The notes below the pieces were generated by a model. The model made no database searches and was not told the origin of the DNA. It saw only the letters and a program-made list of their open reading frames with translations. Both the position numbers and the translations under genes were made by a program. This document shows, one piece after another, positions 1 to 6,164 of a stretch of 8,183 nucleotides of DNA. Position 1 is the first letter of the stretch. Each line of letters begins with the position of its first letter. This DNA is from Candidatus Brockarchaeota archaeon (lineage in GTDB: Archaea > Thermoproteota > EX4484-205 > DTQO01): the NCBI GenBank assembly GCA_017601265.1, contig JAFNJA010000091.1:1-8183 (forward strand), written 5' to 3'.

Positions 1-441
1 CGTGGCGAAGCGGTTTACGATCTCGTCCGTCATCCCTAATGCCCTCGCCTTCGAGTGGTCATGAGTTTGACCGGGGATGTGCGTCGGCCGTTCAACGGCA
101 ACGCCGGGCTGCCTGCTCAAGAAGACCCTGAGGATTTTGGCCCCAAGGTCGCGAGCCAAGAGCGCGTTCGCCCTGCCCGACTCCGCCATGAACTCCCTCA
201 CGTCCTTCTCGGGCGATCCGAGTTCGACCGAGGTGGCTACGGAGGCGACCTCTACCCCCTCGCCTTCGAAAACCTTCCTTATGCGCCGCCTCTCGTTTGG
301 GTGCGTCAGCGATGAGATGTTGTGGGCGTGCCCAATCTCCACCCTGATCTCGACCCCGTCAACGCCTACGCTCCTCGCCAACGACGCCATCCTGGCCACG
401 TCGTACCTGGGGCACACGAACGTCAAGAAGCATAATTTCAT
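1..441 (-). CDS. Sugar phosphate isomerase/epimerase-like TIM-barrel protein (N-terminal part, cut by left edge)
   Basis: The frame is open from ATG at 441 to the window edge, giving 147 residues with no stop. It starts MKLCFLTFVCPRYDV and continues with VDGVEIRVE (about residues 27-35), the first-strand pattern of xylose-isomerase-like (AP_endonuc_2) TIM barrels. AKILRVFLSRQ (about residues 102-112) is a typical third or fourth barrel strand. Family members isomerise or epimerise free or phosphorylated sugars and inositols using a divalent metal. Metal ligands usually lie in the missing C-terminal half, so no activity can be assigned. The start is well placed: the upstream in-frame TAA is 12 codons away with no other ATG, GTG or TTG between, and a TATA-like TTATAA sits about 36 bases before the ATG. 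The gene is last in a run of minus-strand genes but has its own promoter. An AP endonuclease IV relative is possible but less likely. Confidence 0.8.
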   Translation of the reverse strand, partial: MKLCFLTFVCPRYDVARMASLARSVGVDGVEIRVEIGHAHNISSLTHPNERRRIRKVFEGEGVEVASVATSVELGSPEKDVREFMAESGRANALLARDLGAKILRVFLSRQPGVAVERPTHIPGQTHDHSKARALGMTDEIVNRFAT

Positions 442-474
442 GTTCTGCCCGATTCCACGCCGTTGGCGAAGGCC

Positions 475-480
475 TTATAA
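475..480 (-). promoter_or_regulatory. TATA box of the TIM-barrel isomerase-like gene
   Basis: TTATAA on the minus strand is centred about 36 bases before the ATG at 441. With the usual archaeal spacing of about 26 bases this puts transcription start near 451, with a leader of about 10 bases. No Shine-Dalgarno sequence is evident in that leader. Confidence 0.5.
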
Positions 481-608
481 CGCTTTAGCGGTTCGGTTCC
501 GTTCCACGTCGGCCTGCTTTGGTTTGAGCCTGCCCTAACGAGGTTGGAGGCGGGCGGCCGCGCACCAGAACGCTTTCTTCGACATCCCATCGTCCCCGTT
601 TTTCTTGG

Positions 609-698
609 TCAATTTGAAATAGAAGCCGACGCAATCGCGAACGTTACACTAACTATGACGAGCGTTAGTCGCAAGCTTGCAGAAAGGAATCGCGCCAT
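609..698 (-). CDS. Possible leaderless small hydrophobic peptide (29 residues)
   Basis: ATG at 698 opens a 29-codon frame ending in TGA at 609-611. The peptide begins MARFLSASLR and continues with LTLVIVSVTFAIASASI, one hydrophobic stretch of about 17 residues after two arginines. That is the pattern of a single membrane-spanning peptide or a signal-peptide-like segment. A TATA-like TTTATTATAC (730-721) is centred about 27 bases before the ATG, the spacing expected for a leaderless archaeal transcript and the one seen at the protease gene at 6143. Against it: the frame is short, no family is recognised, and hydrophobic short frames arise by chance. A decayed gene end is also possible. Confidence 0.25.
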   Translation of the reverse strand: MARFLSASLRLTLVIVSVTFAIASASISN

Positions 699-720
699 GC
701 AGGGCAATCATTTGAACAAC

Positions 721-730
721 GTATAATAAA
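721..730 (-). promoter_or_regulatory. TATA-like box in the gap
   Basis: The minus strand reads TTTATTATAC, all A/T except the last base, within a mixed-composition context. Its centre is about 27 bases before the ATG at 698. Read on the plus strand (GTATAATAAA) it could also serve rightward transcription, so direction is not certain. Confidence 0.35.
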
Positions 731-740
731 CCAGCTCGTT

Positions 741-746
741 AAAAAA
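741..746 (-). terminator. Oligo-T tract, possible archaeal terminator
   Basis: Six consecutive T on the minus strand, within ATCCTTTTTTAACG, lie about 55 bases beyond the stop of the 43-residue frame at 801-932 and just before the next TATA-like box. Archaeal intrinsic terminators are mainly U-runs without a required hairpin, so this would end a short transcript from the box near 957. A run of six can also occur by chance in AT-rich sequence. Confidence 0.35.
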
Positions 747-800
747 GGATAAACCAAGATGCCGCTCAATGCAATGCGCAGCAATCCATGCCCCATGGCG

Positions 801-932
801 TCAAGGTCGAAACCATTTAGCCTCTACTAGCATCGATAGGCATGCTGATAACATTACTTTCTCGTGCTTGCCTTTATTGTGAAGATCGATGCTAATGCTC
901 TTGAACTTGCCATAAATTCCCGTCGTTTTCAT
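801..932 (-). CDS. Possible leaderless small protein (43 residues)
   Basis: ATG at 932 opens a frame of 43 codons to TGA at 801-803, starting MKTTGIYGKFKSISIDL and ending LVEAKWFRP. It is basic and mixed in character, with no membrane segment, zinc motif or recognised family. The palindromic TATA box TTTATAAA (954-961) is centred about 25 bases before this ATG, fitting a leaderless transcript, and an oligo-T tract follows the stop. The frame is open further upstream to an ATG at 1019 (72 residues), but that start would place the TATA box inside the coding region. Codon choice is more AT-rich than in the neighbouring genes, so it could be a remnant or a chance frame. It could also mark a small RNA, given the inverted repeat inside it. 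Confidence 0.3.
   Translation of the reverse strand: MKTTGIYGKFKSISIDLHNKGKHEKVMLSACLSMLVEAKWFRP
828..894. repeat. Inverted repeat, 10-base perfect arms
   Basis: TAGCATCGAT (828-837) and ATCGATGCTA (885-894) are exact reverse complements separated by 47 bases. As RNA they could form a 10-base-pair stem with a large loop. Both arms lie inside the possible 43-residue frame. The arms do not extend, so this may be chance, a regulator site pair or a structured RNA. Confidence 0.4.
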
Positions 933-953
933 TTTTAGTAATTCCTTGAGAAC

Positions 954-961
954 TTTATAAA
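954..961 (-). promoter_or_regulatory. Palindromic TATA box TTTATAAA
   Basis: TTTATAAA is a strong archaeal TATA match and is self-complementary, so it could direct transcription either way. Leftward it lies about 25 bases before an ATG at 932. Rightward no frame of note starts within 40 bases, so leftward use is favoured. Confidence 0.4.
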
Positions 962-1055
962 TGAATGCAACTCTGGCCCTCGTAATCAAGCAGATCGCAT
1001 GCCTGCCCAAGGTGCGCATCCGTTGGCAGCCTGTCGACTAGGTTAAACGGTCAAG

Positions 1056-2381
1056 CTACGATCGAAGAAGTTTGACGGCGGCGTCGCGTATCTCCTCCCC
1101 CGAACCTGGCGCGAGCCTGCTCCAACGAGCGGGCTGTGTCTCGTAACCTCCAGCGGCGAAAGCTTCGCGGGGCGCGATGTACCCCAGAATCTTGTTCGCC
1201 AGGGTCGCGATCTGCACCACGCCCCTTTTAGCCATCCTGATGTCCCTGCCGAGGCACGCGAAAAGTTCGCCTGGGATGCCGACTATGGAGTGGGGGCCAA
1301 ATGAAAAAACCTGTACTTCGGCGTCGAAGGCTTCGGGCATCTCGTAAAGGGTTAGCTTCTCCCGGATGCTGAACAGTGCCGCCCCCAGGCCGTCTTCGCG
1401 CGGCGGAGGCACCATGCTCCTGGCCGCGATCTCCCCCTCAAGCCTTTCCTTTTCCTCGAGGAGCTCCTCCTTCCGGGGAAGGCCGCGGCGCCGGACCTTT
1501 GCCACGGCCCGTCTGGCCGAGAGTCGAACAGGCTCTTCAACCTGGGACGCTTTGTCGAAGTTGTTGGCGATCCTCTGGATGCAAGAAGCCAACCTTGTCC
1601 CGAGCGCCACGACGTCGCTGTAATTTCCCGTGTCTCCGCACGCTGGGTTGACGTCGCCGCAAGGGCCGTTGAGGTAGAGGGTCGTCGCGCCCGTCAGCTT
1701 TTCAGCCTCCTCAGCGACAAAGCCTGCGTAATCCGACGATATCACCGGCACCGTCTGCATTATCACTGGATGGCAGGCGAAGTTAACTATGATCCCGACG
1801 GGAGATCTGTCTGCCCCTAGAAAAGTGAATGCGTAAAGGTTTTCGTCCAAGTCCGTCGACCGCGCGATCTCTTCGGGCGAAAGCCGCGCTTCTCCCTTGG
1901 CAACGCGTTCCATGACGTAAGAGGCCCGGCGGTTGACGACCAACCCCTCAGTTCTTGCCGTTGCAACCCGCATAGTCGCAAGCTCGAGCCGGCGCTCCGC
2001 CTCTTCAACCGCGGAAGCTACCCTTTCCGCCACCCAGTCGAGCCACCTTCCGTCGACAGCGTTCCAGCACAGGCCGTAGGTCTCCGGCGCCGTGTGGGCG
2101 TGGGTGGAGCAGACCATGATCTTCTCGCGCGGTATCCCGGTTTTCTCGGAGGCGAGTTTCCGGATCGAGTCGGTAAGGCCGATCCCGTCCCCGAAGGCGT
2201 CCATAGACACGACGGTGAACCGATCGCCGTCCCGAAAGCAAGCCGCCCGCGCGTAGAGCGGATCGTGCACCTCCCCGTACGCCTTCGCCCTCTCCCACCA
2301 GAAGCCGAGGATCGGGATGGATAGGTCGCCGACCACGGGCGGTGAAATTTCAACCTTCGAGAATCCGGCCTCGAACGCCAT
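1056..2381 (-). CDS. Neutral/alkaline ceramidase-fold protein with Asn in place of the catalytic Ser
   Basis: A 441-residue protein of the neutral/alkaline non-lysosomal ceramidase family (PF04734 N-domain type). Visible blocks in order are STHAHTAP (His94, His96), NFACHPV (His204), SSDYAG, NGPCGDVNP (about 239-247), IPGELF (Glu372) and LGYIAP (Tyr401) followed by GGYE. The His, His, Glu and Tyr match the zinc site of characterised ceramidases. Their catalytic Ser sits in a GD-x-S-P block; here that position is Asn245, so ceramide hydrolysis is doubtful. No signal peptide is seen, so the protein is probably cytoplasmic, unlike secreted ceramidases. A longer frame begins at 2504, but ATG 2381 is chosen because the protein then starts MAFEAGFSKVEISPP, the usual family start, and a TATA box lies about 45 bases upstream, inside the longer version. 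Related proteins often sit among carbohydrate genes; the substrate here is unknown. Confidence 0.85.
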   Translation of the reverse strand: MAFEAGFSKVEISPPVVGDLSIPILGFWWERAKAYGEVHDPLYARAACFRDGDRFTVVSMDAFGDGIGLTDSIRKLASEKTGIPREKIMVCSTHAHTAPETYGLCWNAVDGRWLDWVAERVASAVEEAERRLELATMRVATARTEGLVVNRRASYVMERVAKGEARLSPEEIARSTDLDENLYAFTFLGADRSPVGIIVNFACHPVIMQTVPVISSDYAGFVAEEAEKLTGATTLYLNGPCGDVNPACGDTGNYSDVVALGTRLASCIQRIANNFDKASQVEEPVRLSARRAVAKVRRRGLPRKEELLEEKERLEGEIAARSMVPPPREDGLGAALFSIREKLTLYEMPEAFDAEVQVFSFGPHSIVGIPGELFACLGRDIRMAKRGVVQIATLANKILGYIAPREAFAAGGYETQPARWSRLAPGSGEEIRDAAVKLLRS

Positions 2382-2541
2382 GAAAAACGCCTTCAGGGCG
2401 GCGTGCGCTCGAGACAATTTCGTATATAACGTTTGCAGCCGCGGCCAATTTCGAAAGTTCGAACGCGAGGTCCCACAGCCTTTCCTCGACGCGGGCGAAG
2501 CCACGATGCGAACCGCCTAAGAGCTCCTCGAGGATTTTCAA
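2350..2541 (-). CDS. Possible small helical protein overlapping the ceramidase-like start
   Basis: A TTG-initiated frame of 63 residues starts LKILEELLGG and continues through FARVEERLWDLAFELSKL, reading like two amphipathic helices. It ends in TGA after overlapping the first 32 bases of the ceramidase-like gene in another frame. The same frame is open further upstream to a TAA at 2629-2631, about 93 codons in all, without any ATG or GTG. Codon choice in the first 50 codons looks protein-like. Against it: there is no good start codon and no nearby TATA box, and the ceramidase promoter lies inside it. It may be a decayed gene end or an unrecognised small protein. No family is recognised. Confidence 0.3.
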   Translation of the reverse strand: MKILEELLGGSHRGFARVEERLWDLAFELSKLAAAANVIYEIVSSARRPEGVFHGVRGRILEG

Positions 2542-2696
2542 AAAGCAGCCGAAAAGATTTCTCAGAATCGGGCCTTCCCGCTCTTTCCACGTTAGCGCGC
2601 TTCGTAGGGATAACTTGCTGGATTTCTTTTAACGCGCGCAATGAGCAAAAGAAGCTTTGTAAAGAACCGATTTTCGCGTAACGCGTTCGGCGCGCG
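2382..2696. other. 315-base intergenic stretch between URO-D-like and ceramidase-like genes
   Basis: It holds the ceramidase-like promoter and most of the possible 63-residue frame. A second TATA-like TTAAAAG lies at about 2626-2632 on the minus strand. Just past the URO-D-like stop the minus strand has pyrimidine-rich CTTCTTTTGC (about 2655-2646), a weak candidate for termination. No RNA gene or strong repeat was seen. Confidence 0.5.
2423..2429 (-). promoter_or_regulatory. TATA box of the ceramidase-like gene
   Basis: The minus strand reads CGTTATATACG, an excellent archaeal TATA box, centred about 45 bases before ATG 2381. That predicts transcription start near 2400 and a leader of about 19 bases. 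It rules against translation from the longer frame's start at 2504 on this transcript. Confidence 0.6.
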
Positions 2697-3824
2697 TCAG
2701 CGCCATTTGCTCTCCATCCATTCTGCGCCCTTCCGGCAACCGGCGCCGTGTTTCCTTGCTGCTTCCACGAACGCGCAGACGTTCTCCACCGGCGTGTTCG
2801 GCAGGGGGGTCGCGGTCGGCTCCAATACAAACCCGCCCCCCGCCGCGGCGTCCTCTATGGCCCTCCTGCACGCGTCCTCCACCTGGGGCGGTCTTGCCCT
2901 ATCCAGGAAAGCAAGCTGCACGTTCCCCCTGATGCACACGCTTCCGCCTATCCTCCTCTTCGCTTCCGACAGCTCGACGTCGCCGGCGGGCGGGCCCTCG
3001 ACCGGGTGCACGGCTTCAAGGCCCATCTCCTGGAAGCTCTCCAGCACCTTGCCAACCTTCCCGTGGCAGTGCATCATCGCGAACCCCCCGCCCGCGTGTA
3101 CCGCCTTGACGATGGGCTCGTCGTACCTCACCACGAACTCGCGGAAGTAACTTGGCGGAAGGAAGGTCGGGCAAACCAACTCGGCCCCGCTCAGTTCGTA
3201 GAAGGGCCCCGCGCCGAGCTCCAAGCTGCGCTCCACCACGTCCAGCAAGCGCTGGAGGAACGCGTCAAGCAATTCCTTCACCAGGTCGGTCCTCTTGATG
3301 CAAAAAAGCAGGAAAGTTTCGAGGGAGAAGAGGCTCGAGAGGATTCCGACGGGGTCGCTGAGCCCCACGTAGACCAGCCCCCGGTCCCCCACGCGCCTTG
3401 CGCGGTCGAAGAACGGCCGCGCGTCAAGGACCGGAGGGGCGTACGGGATGGACATCAGCTTCTCCACGTCCCCCTCCCCCTCTAGGAACGGCTTGACGGT
3501 CCACGTTCCGATGTGCGGCCTTCCCGGCACCGTTTCCCTCGTGACGCTCGTGAGGTCGCCTTTGGGAGTCTCGACCCTGTACCTCCTGAGGCCTCCCTCC
3601 TTTCCGATGAAAACGAGCTCCGGCTTTGCCGCGGACGTCAGGCAGAAGCTTCCTCCGCCGTAAACGCTCTCGCTGGTCAGAACGTCGCTGGTCTTCGCCA
3701 GGTGTTCAAGGACTCCCGCCTCCTCCAACCACGGCTCGCTTATGCCGTTGATGCGCACCGAGACTGGAACTGCGTCGGGCTCCTCGAGCAGCAACGATGC
3801 CAGCAACCTTTCCTTCGGCGTCAA
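2697..3824 (-). CDS. Uroporphyrinogen decarboxylase/methyltransferase-fold protein lacking the zinc ligands
   Basis: A 375-residue protein, full length for the URO-D superfamily. The start TPKERLLASLLLEEPDAVPV is the family's typical N-terminus. Further marks are YVGLSDPVG (about 152-160), a helix-rich centre, FREFVVRYDEPIV (about 227-239), MHCHGKVGKVLE (251-262), GLEAVHPVEGP, IRGNVQ (298-303) and the C-terminal NTPVEN (343-348). True heme-pathway URO-D and corrinoid methyltransferases (MtaA, MtbA, CmuA) share this fold. The latter bind zinc through H-x-C plus a later Cys; here the first block is H-C-H and the later site reads EPTATPL without Cys. Neither role is therefore supported, and the protein belongs to the large uncharacterised URO-D-like group common beside catabolic genes. 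The start codon is TTG: no ATG or GTG lies between it and the upstream stop, and a TATA box lies about 31 bases before it. Confidence 0.85.
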   Translation of the reverse strand: MTPKERLLASLLLEEPDAVPVSVRINGISEPWLEEAGVLEHLAKTSDVLTSESVYGGGSFCLTSAAKPELVFIGKEGGLRRYRVETPKGDLTSVTRETVPGRPHIGTWTVKPFLEGEGDVEKLMSIPYAPPVLDARPFFDRARRVGDRGLVYVGLSDPVGILSSLFSLETFLLFCIKRTDLVKELLDAFLQRLLDVVERSLELGAGPFYELSGAELVCPTFLPPSYFREFVVRYDEPIVKAVHAGGGFAMMHCHGKVGKVLESFQEMGLEAVHPVEGPPAGDVELSEAKRRIGGSVCIRGNVQLAFLDRARPPQVEDACRRAIEDAAAGGGFVLEPTATPLPNTPVENVCAFVEAARKHGAGCRKGAEWMESKWR

Positions 3825-3851
3825 GCCGGATCGAAAATAGATTTCCGCGCC

Positions 3852-3859
3852 CTTTTAAT
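3852..3859 (-). promoter_or_regulatory. TATA-like box of the URO-D-like gene
   Basis: The minus strand reads GATTAAAAGG, with ATTAAAAG centred about 31 bases before the TTG start. Transcription would begin about 5 bases before translation. The rest of 3825-4065 shows no gene, only a 10-base palindrome CGAAGCTTCG at 3928-3937. Confidence 0.45.
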
Positions 3860-4065
3860 CTTCGCGCCCCTATTACTCTCGCGCGCTCCGCCTCGGGTGG
3901 TTGCGGGCAGCTGATCATTCTCGAAACCGAAGCTTCGCGAATCTAGGACGGTTCGCTTCCAGTGGAAAGGGCCCGGAAGATACGACATCAGGGTTCCTTA
4001 CTAGCGTTCCTGACGCCCGGCGACGCGGAGAGAAATTGACGTTTCCGCCAGGAGATTCAGCTTCG

Positions 4066-5274
4066 TTAAGCTTCTTTCCCGCCCTTCAAGCGGACTACGT
4101 AAACCTGCCTCGTGTCCTCGTGGGTCGAGTTGATGGCGATCATTCTTCCACTCGGGCTCCAGCGAGGGTGCAGGTCGCACCTCCAATGTTCCGGGATTCC
4201 GGGGTTGTAGAACCTGGGCGGTTCGTAATACGATTCCAGGGGCAAGATCGCGTCGGTGGCAACGTCCACCAGTAGGAGGCTCTGGTTCCGGAAGGAGTCG
4301 GGGTAGGTGTCGAAGGCCATCAACCTCCCGTCCGGGGAGAAAGTGCCGTGCCCGTCTCCCAGTATCCCCTTCCCCAAAACGCGGTAATCTTCCTTGCCGT
4401 CGGTAAAGAGGAGGGGGACGTAACTGGTTCCGCGGTAAGCGGCCGTTACCATCAGCCGGGTGCCCGAAAGCCAGTCGTAATGGGACCCGCCCCAATCCCA
4501 GGGAGAAGGGAAGAGCGCGCGCAGGCCTGATCCGTCTGGGTTGGCGGTCATTGACGCGGTATGGTGCCACCCTCCCTTCTTCTGTATTCGGGCCAGGAAG
4601 AATATCCTCGATCCGTCCTTGTTGAACATGGTGTGGTTGAACCACATCAGGGGGTTCTCCTTGGCGTTTGGCGGAACTCCCAGGAGTTCCTTCGCATCCG
4701 CGATGGAAAGTATGAGCTCGTGCCCGCCGCCCTCGAGATCGACCGAGAATAGGCCGTCGTCTTCGGGGAAGCTTTCATCTTTTCTTGGGTCGTCCCCCTC
4801 ACCGTCGTAACCGTAATCCGGCCTGGTTACGCGAAGGCGAGCGAAGTTGATGCTCAAAGCCCTCTTGCCATCGGGTGAGACCGCGCTGACCGGGCGATCG
4901 ACCACCTTCTCCACTTTTCTAGTAAACGCGTCGAGAACGATCGAGACGAACCTCCCCTCCCTCAGATCGTTGTATATTATGAGGGAATCCGCGTCGCCGA
5001 GCCAGTGCGCCATGCACCCCTGCTGGAAGTTCCAGGCGCGGGTTTCCGCGACCGGCGAGAACGCCTTGGTTTCGATGTCAACGAGCCCGAGCACCGCGAC
5101 GTCGTCGGCCGTTGGATTGCGCCCCCAGACGCCCGTCTCCAGCGCTAGAACGTGCCGCTCGCCAGCGTCGAATGAGTTTATCCCGTAATAGCTTGCAAGC
5201 AGGTGCTCCTTATGCGTTTCCGTCACCCTTTCGGCGGGCGACGCGTTAGGAAAACCGACGGCCGCGCCGTCCAT
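4066..5274 (-). CDS. WD40/PD40-type beta-propeller, oligogalacturonate-lyase/TolB-like
   Basis: A 402-residue protein with repeated propeller-blade signatures: AVSPDGKRALS (131-141), FNKDGSRIFFLA (217-228), GHGTFSPDGRLMAFDTYP (308-325) and DLHPRWSPSGRMIAINSTHE (367-386). Conserved blocks ETRAWNFQQGC (77-87), IIYNDLREGRFV (99-110) and NFARL (143-147) mark a widespread family of cytosolic propellers usually annotated as hypothetical or TolB-like. Several inward-type histidines precede blade strands (His214, His265, His309, His369), recalling the metal-binding histidines of oligogalacturonate lyase (Pectate_lyase22), but the lyase activity is not shown. No signal peptide is seen. The gene begins 44 bases after the CPBP protease stop. 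A GGAGG sits only 3 bases before the ATG and another purine run GGAAGGAAAGGG slightly further up, so co-transcription with the protease is plausible. A weak AAATAC box about 32 bases upstream allows a separate start. Confidence 0.75.
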   Translation of the reverse strand: MDGAAVGFPNASPAERVTETHKEHLLASYYGINSFDAGERHVLALETGVWGRNPTADDVAVLGLVDIETKAFSPVAETRAWNFQQGCMAHWLGDADSLIIYNDLREGRFVSIVLDAFTRKVEKVVDRPVSAVSPDGKRALSINFARLRVTRPDYGYDGEGDDPRKDESFPEDDGLFSVDLEGGGHELILSIADAKELLGVPPNAKENPLMWFNHTMFNKDGSRIFFLARIQKKGGWHHTASMTANPDGSGLRALFPSPWDWGGSHYDWLSGTRLMVTAAYRGTSYVPLLFTDGKEDYRVLGKGILGDGHGTFSPDGRLMAFDTYPDSFRNQSLLLVDVATDAILPLESYYEPPRFYNPGIPEHWRCDLHPRWSPSGRMIAINSTHEDTRQVYVVRLKGGKEA

Positions 5275-5318
5275 TGGCCTCCGGGTCCCTTTCCTTCCTT
5301 CAGTATTTCAGGGTTGCC

Positions 5319-6143
5319 TCAATGCTCGTTCGCCTTTCCACGGACCAGATTTTTGGGGCCCCACGCCAACGACACGATCGCCGCGAAGGCGACGTTCAGG
5401 GCAAGCAGGTAAAGGCCTCCGAGCGCCGTCTCGAGCGTCGGGAACACGAAGAACGACAAGTTGTTCGTCGCGTGGAAGAGCATCGCGGCCAGGATGCTGC
5501 CTCCCGTGTTGTTGTACAGCCACGTGAACAGGACCGTCCCGCAGGTTACCAGGATCATGAATCCCCAGACCGGGGTTTGCGACTGGATCGTGCCGGGCAT
5601 GAAGAACAAGGGCAGATGCCACGCTCCCCACGCCGCCCCAAGCGCCAAGCTCGACGCGAGGGCGTTCCACCTCGCCTGCATCCTGTCCAAGGCGTACCCC
5701 CTCCAACCCCACTCCTCCTGGAAAGGCCCTCCGAGGAAGAACACGTAAACGAAGGCGACAACGATCGAGAGAGGGTTGGACAAAGCGGGAAGTTCGGGCA
5801 AGGCGTCTCCGCTGAGCACTGCCAAGAAAAGGGCGCCGCCCGTCATGGCGGGAAATAGGAAGAAGATCGGGACCAGCCACTTCTTCCCGAAATTCAAGTC
5901 AGCGCCCCTCCTCAGAAGCTTTTTCACTCCTCCCGTCCCTTCGTTCAGGTAGGTGAGTGAAAAAGCGGAGACGAGAGGGCCGAAAGCAGCCGGGTTGAAT
6001 GGACTTGCAAGGAAACCCGCCAGGATGGGGTGGACCTGCAACATACCCCTTGAAATCAAAGCCTGGGGAACCCAAAACGACCACGAAAAGGCAAAAGCGA
6101 TCAGGAAATACGGCCATAAGCCAAGGTTTCTCGCGCTCGCCAT
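5319..6143 (-). CDS. CPBP-family intramembrane glutamic endopeptidase
   Basis: A 274-residue membrane protein with about eight hydrophobic segments, the first at about residues 9-27. All three CPBP (Abi/Rce1-like) motifs are intact: EEWGWRGYAL with the E-E-x3-R core (Glu143, Glu144, Arg148), AWGAWHLP (His176) and LFHATNN with H-x3-N (His224, Asn228). The family cleaves within the membrane using Glu and His; relatives remove C-terminal tripeptides from prenylated proteins or act in bacteriocin self-immunity. The substrate here is unknown. A TTG two codons upstream is possible, but ATG 6143 is preferred because a TATA box lies 26 bases before it, giving a leaderless message. The beta-propeller gene follows after 44 bases on the same strand, so both may share one transcript. 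Confidence 0.88.
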   Translation of the reverse strand: MASARNLGLWPYFLIAFAFSWSFWVPQALISRGMLQVHPILAGFLASPFNPAAFGPLVSAFSLTYLNEGTGGVKKLLRRGADLNFGKKWLVPIFFLFPAMTGGALFLAVLSGDALPELPALSNPLSIVVAFVYVFFLGGPFQEEWGWRGYALDRMQARWNALASSLALGAAWGAWHLPLFFMPGTIQSQTPVWGFMILVTCGTVLFTWLYNNTGGSILAAMLFHATNNLSFFVFPTLETALGGLYLLALNVAFAAIVSLAWGPKNLVRGKANEH

Positions 6144-6164
6144 GTTCAACTTCCCAAAAAACGG

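Larger units (their letters stand above)
442..1055. other. 614-base gap without a large gene, AT-rich in its centre
   Basis: This stretch separates the ceramidase-like gene from the isomerase-like gene. It is visibly richer in A and T (roughly 600-1000) than the flanking genes. No frame over about 72 codons was found, and no tRNA-like T-loop or transposon end. It does hold two TATA-like boxes facing left, each followed by a short frame starting about 25-27 bases later, an oligo-T tract and an inverted repeat, all listed separately. It may be an ordinary intergenic region with decayed sequence, or a locus for small proteins or a small RNA. Confidence 0.6.

Noticed and set aside
55..538. Two overlapping plus-strand frames near the left edge
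   Set aside because: Both are antisense to the TIM-barrel gene at 1-441, which has recognisable family blocks and a promoter.
544..726. Plus-strand frame of 60 codons
   Set aside because: It starts with TTG, has no TATA box or ribosome site before it and no recognisable features; the only promoter-like signals near it lie downstream and most likely face left.
759..830. Plus-strand 23-codon frame after AAAAAAGGAT
   Set aside because: The purine run resembles a ribosome site, but the peptide is very short and featureless, and the A-run is better explained as an oligo-T tract of the opposite strand.
442..1055. tRNA, CRISPR or insertion-sequence remnant in the large gap
   Set aside because: No T-loop consensus or cloverleaf arms, no regularly spaced repeats, and no terminal repeats or transposase motifs were found on either strand.
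2382..2504. 41-residue N-terminal extension of the ceramidase-like protein
   Set aside because: The extension matches nothing expected before the family start, is not a signal peptide, and contains the TATA box that best explains transcription from about 2400.
2748..3485. Long plus-strand frame of 245 codons
   Set aside because: It lies antisense to the URO-D-like gene, has low-complexity Arg/Pro/Val-rich content and no family resemblance; it is a shadow of G+C-rich coding sequence.
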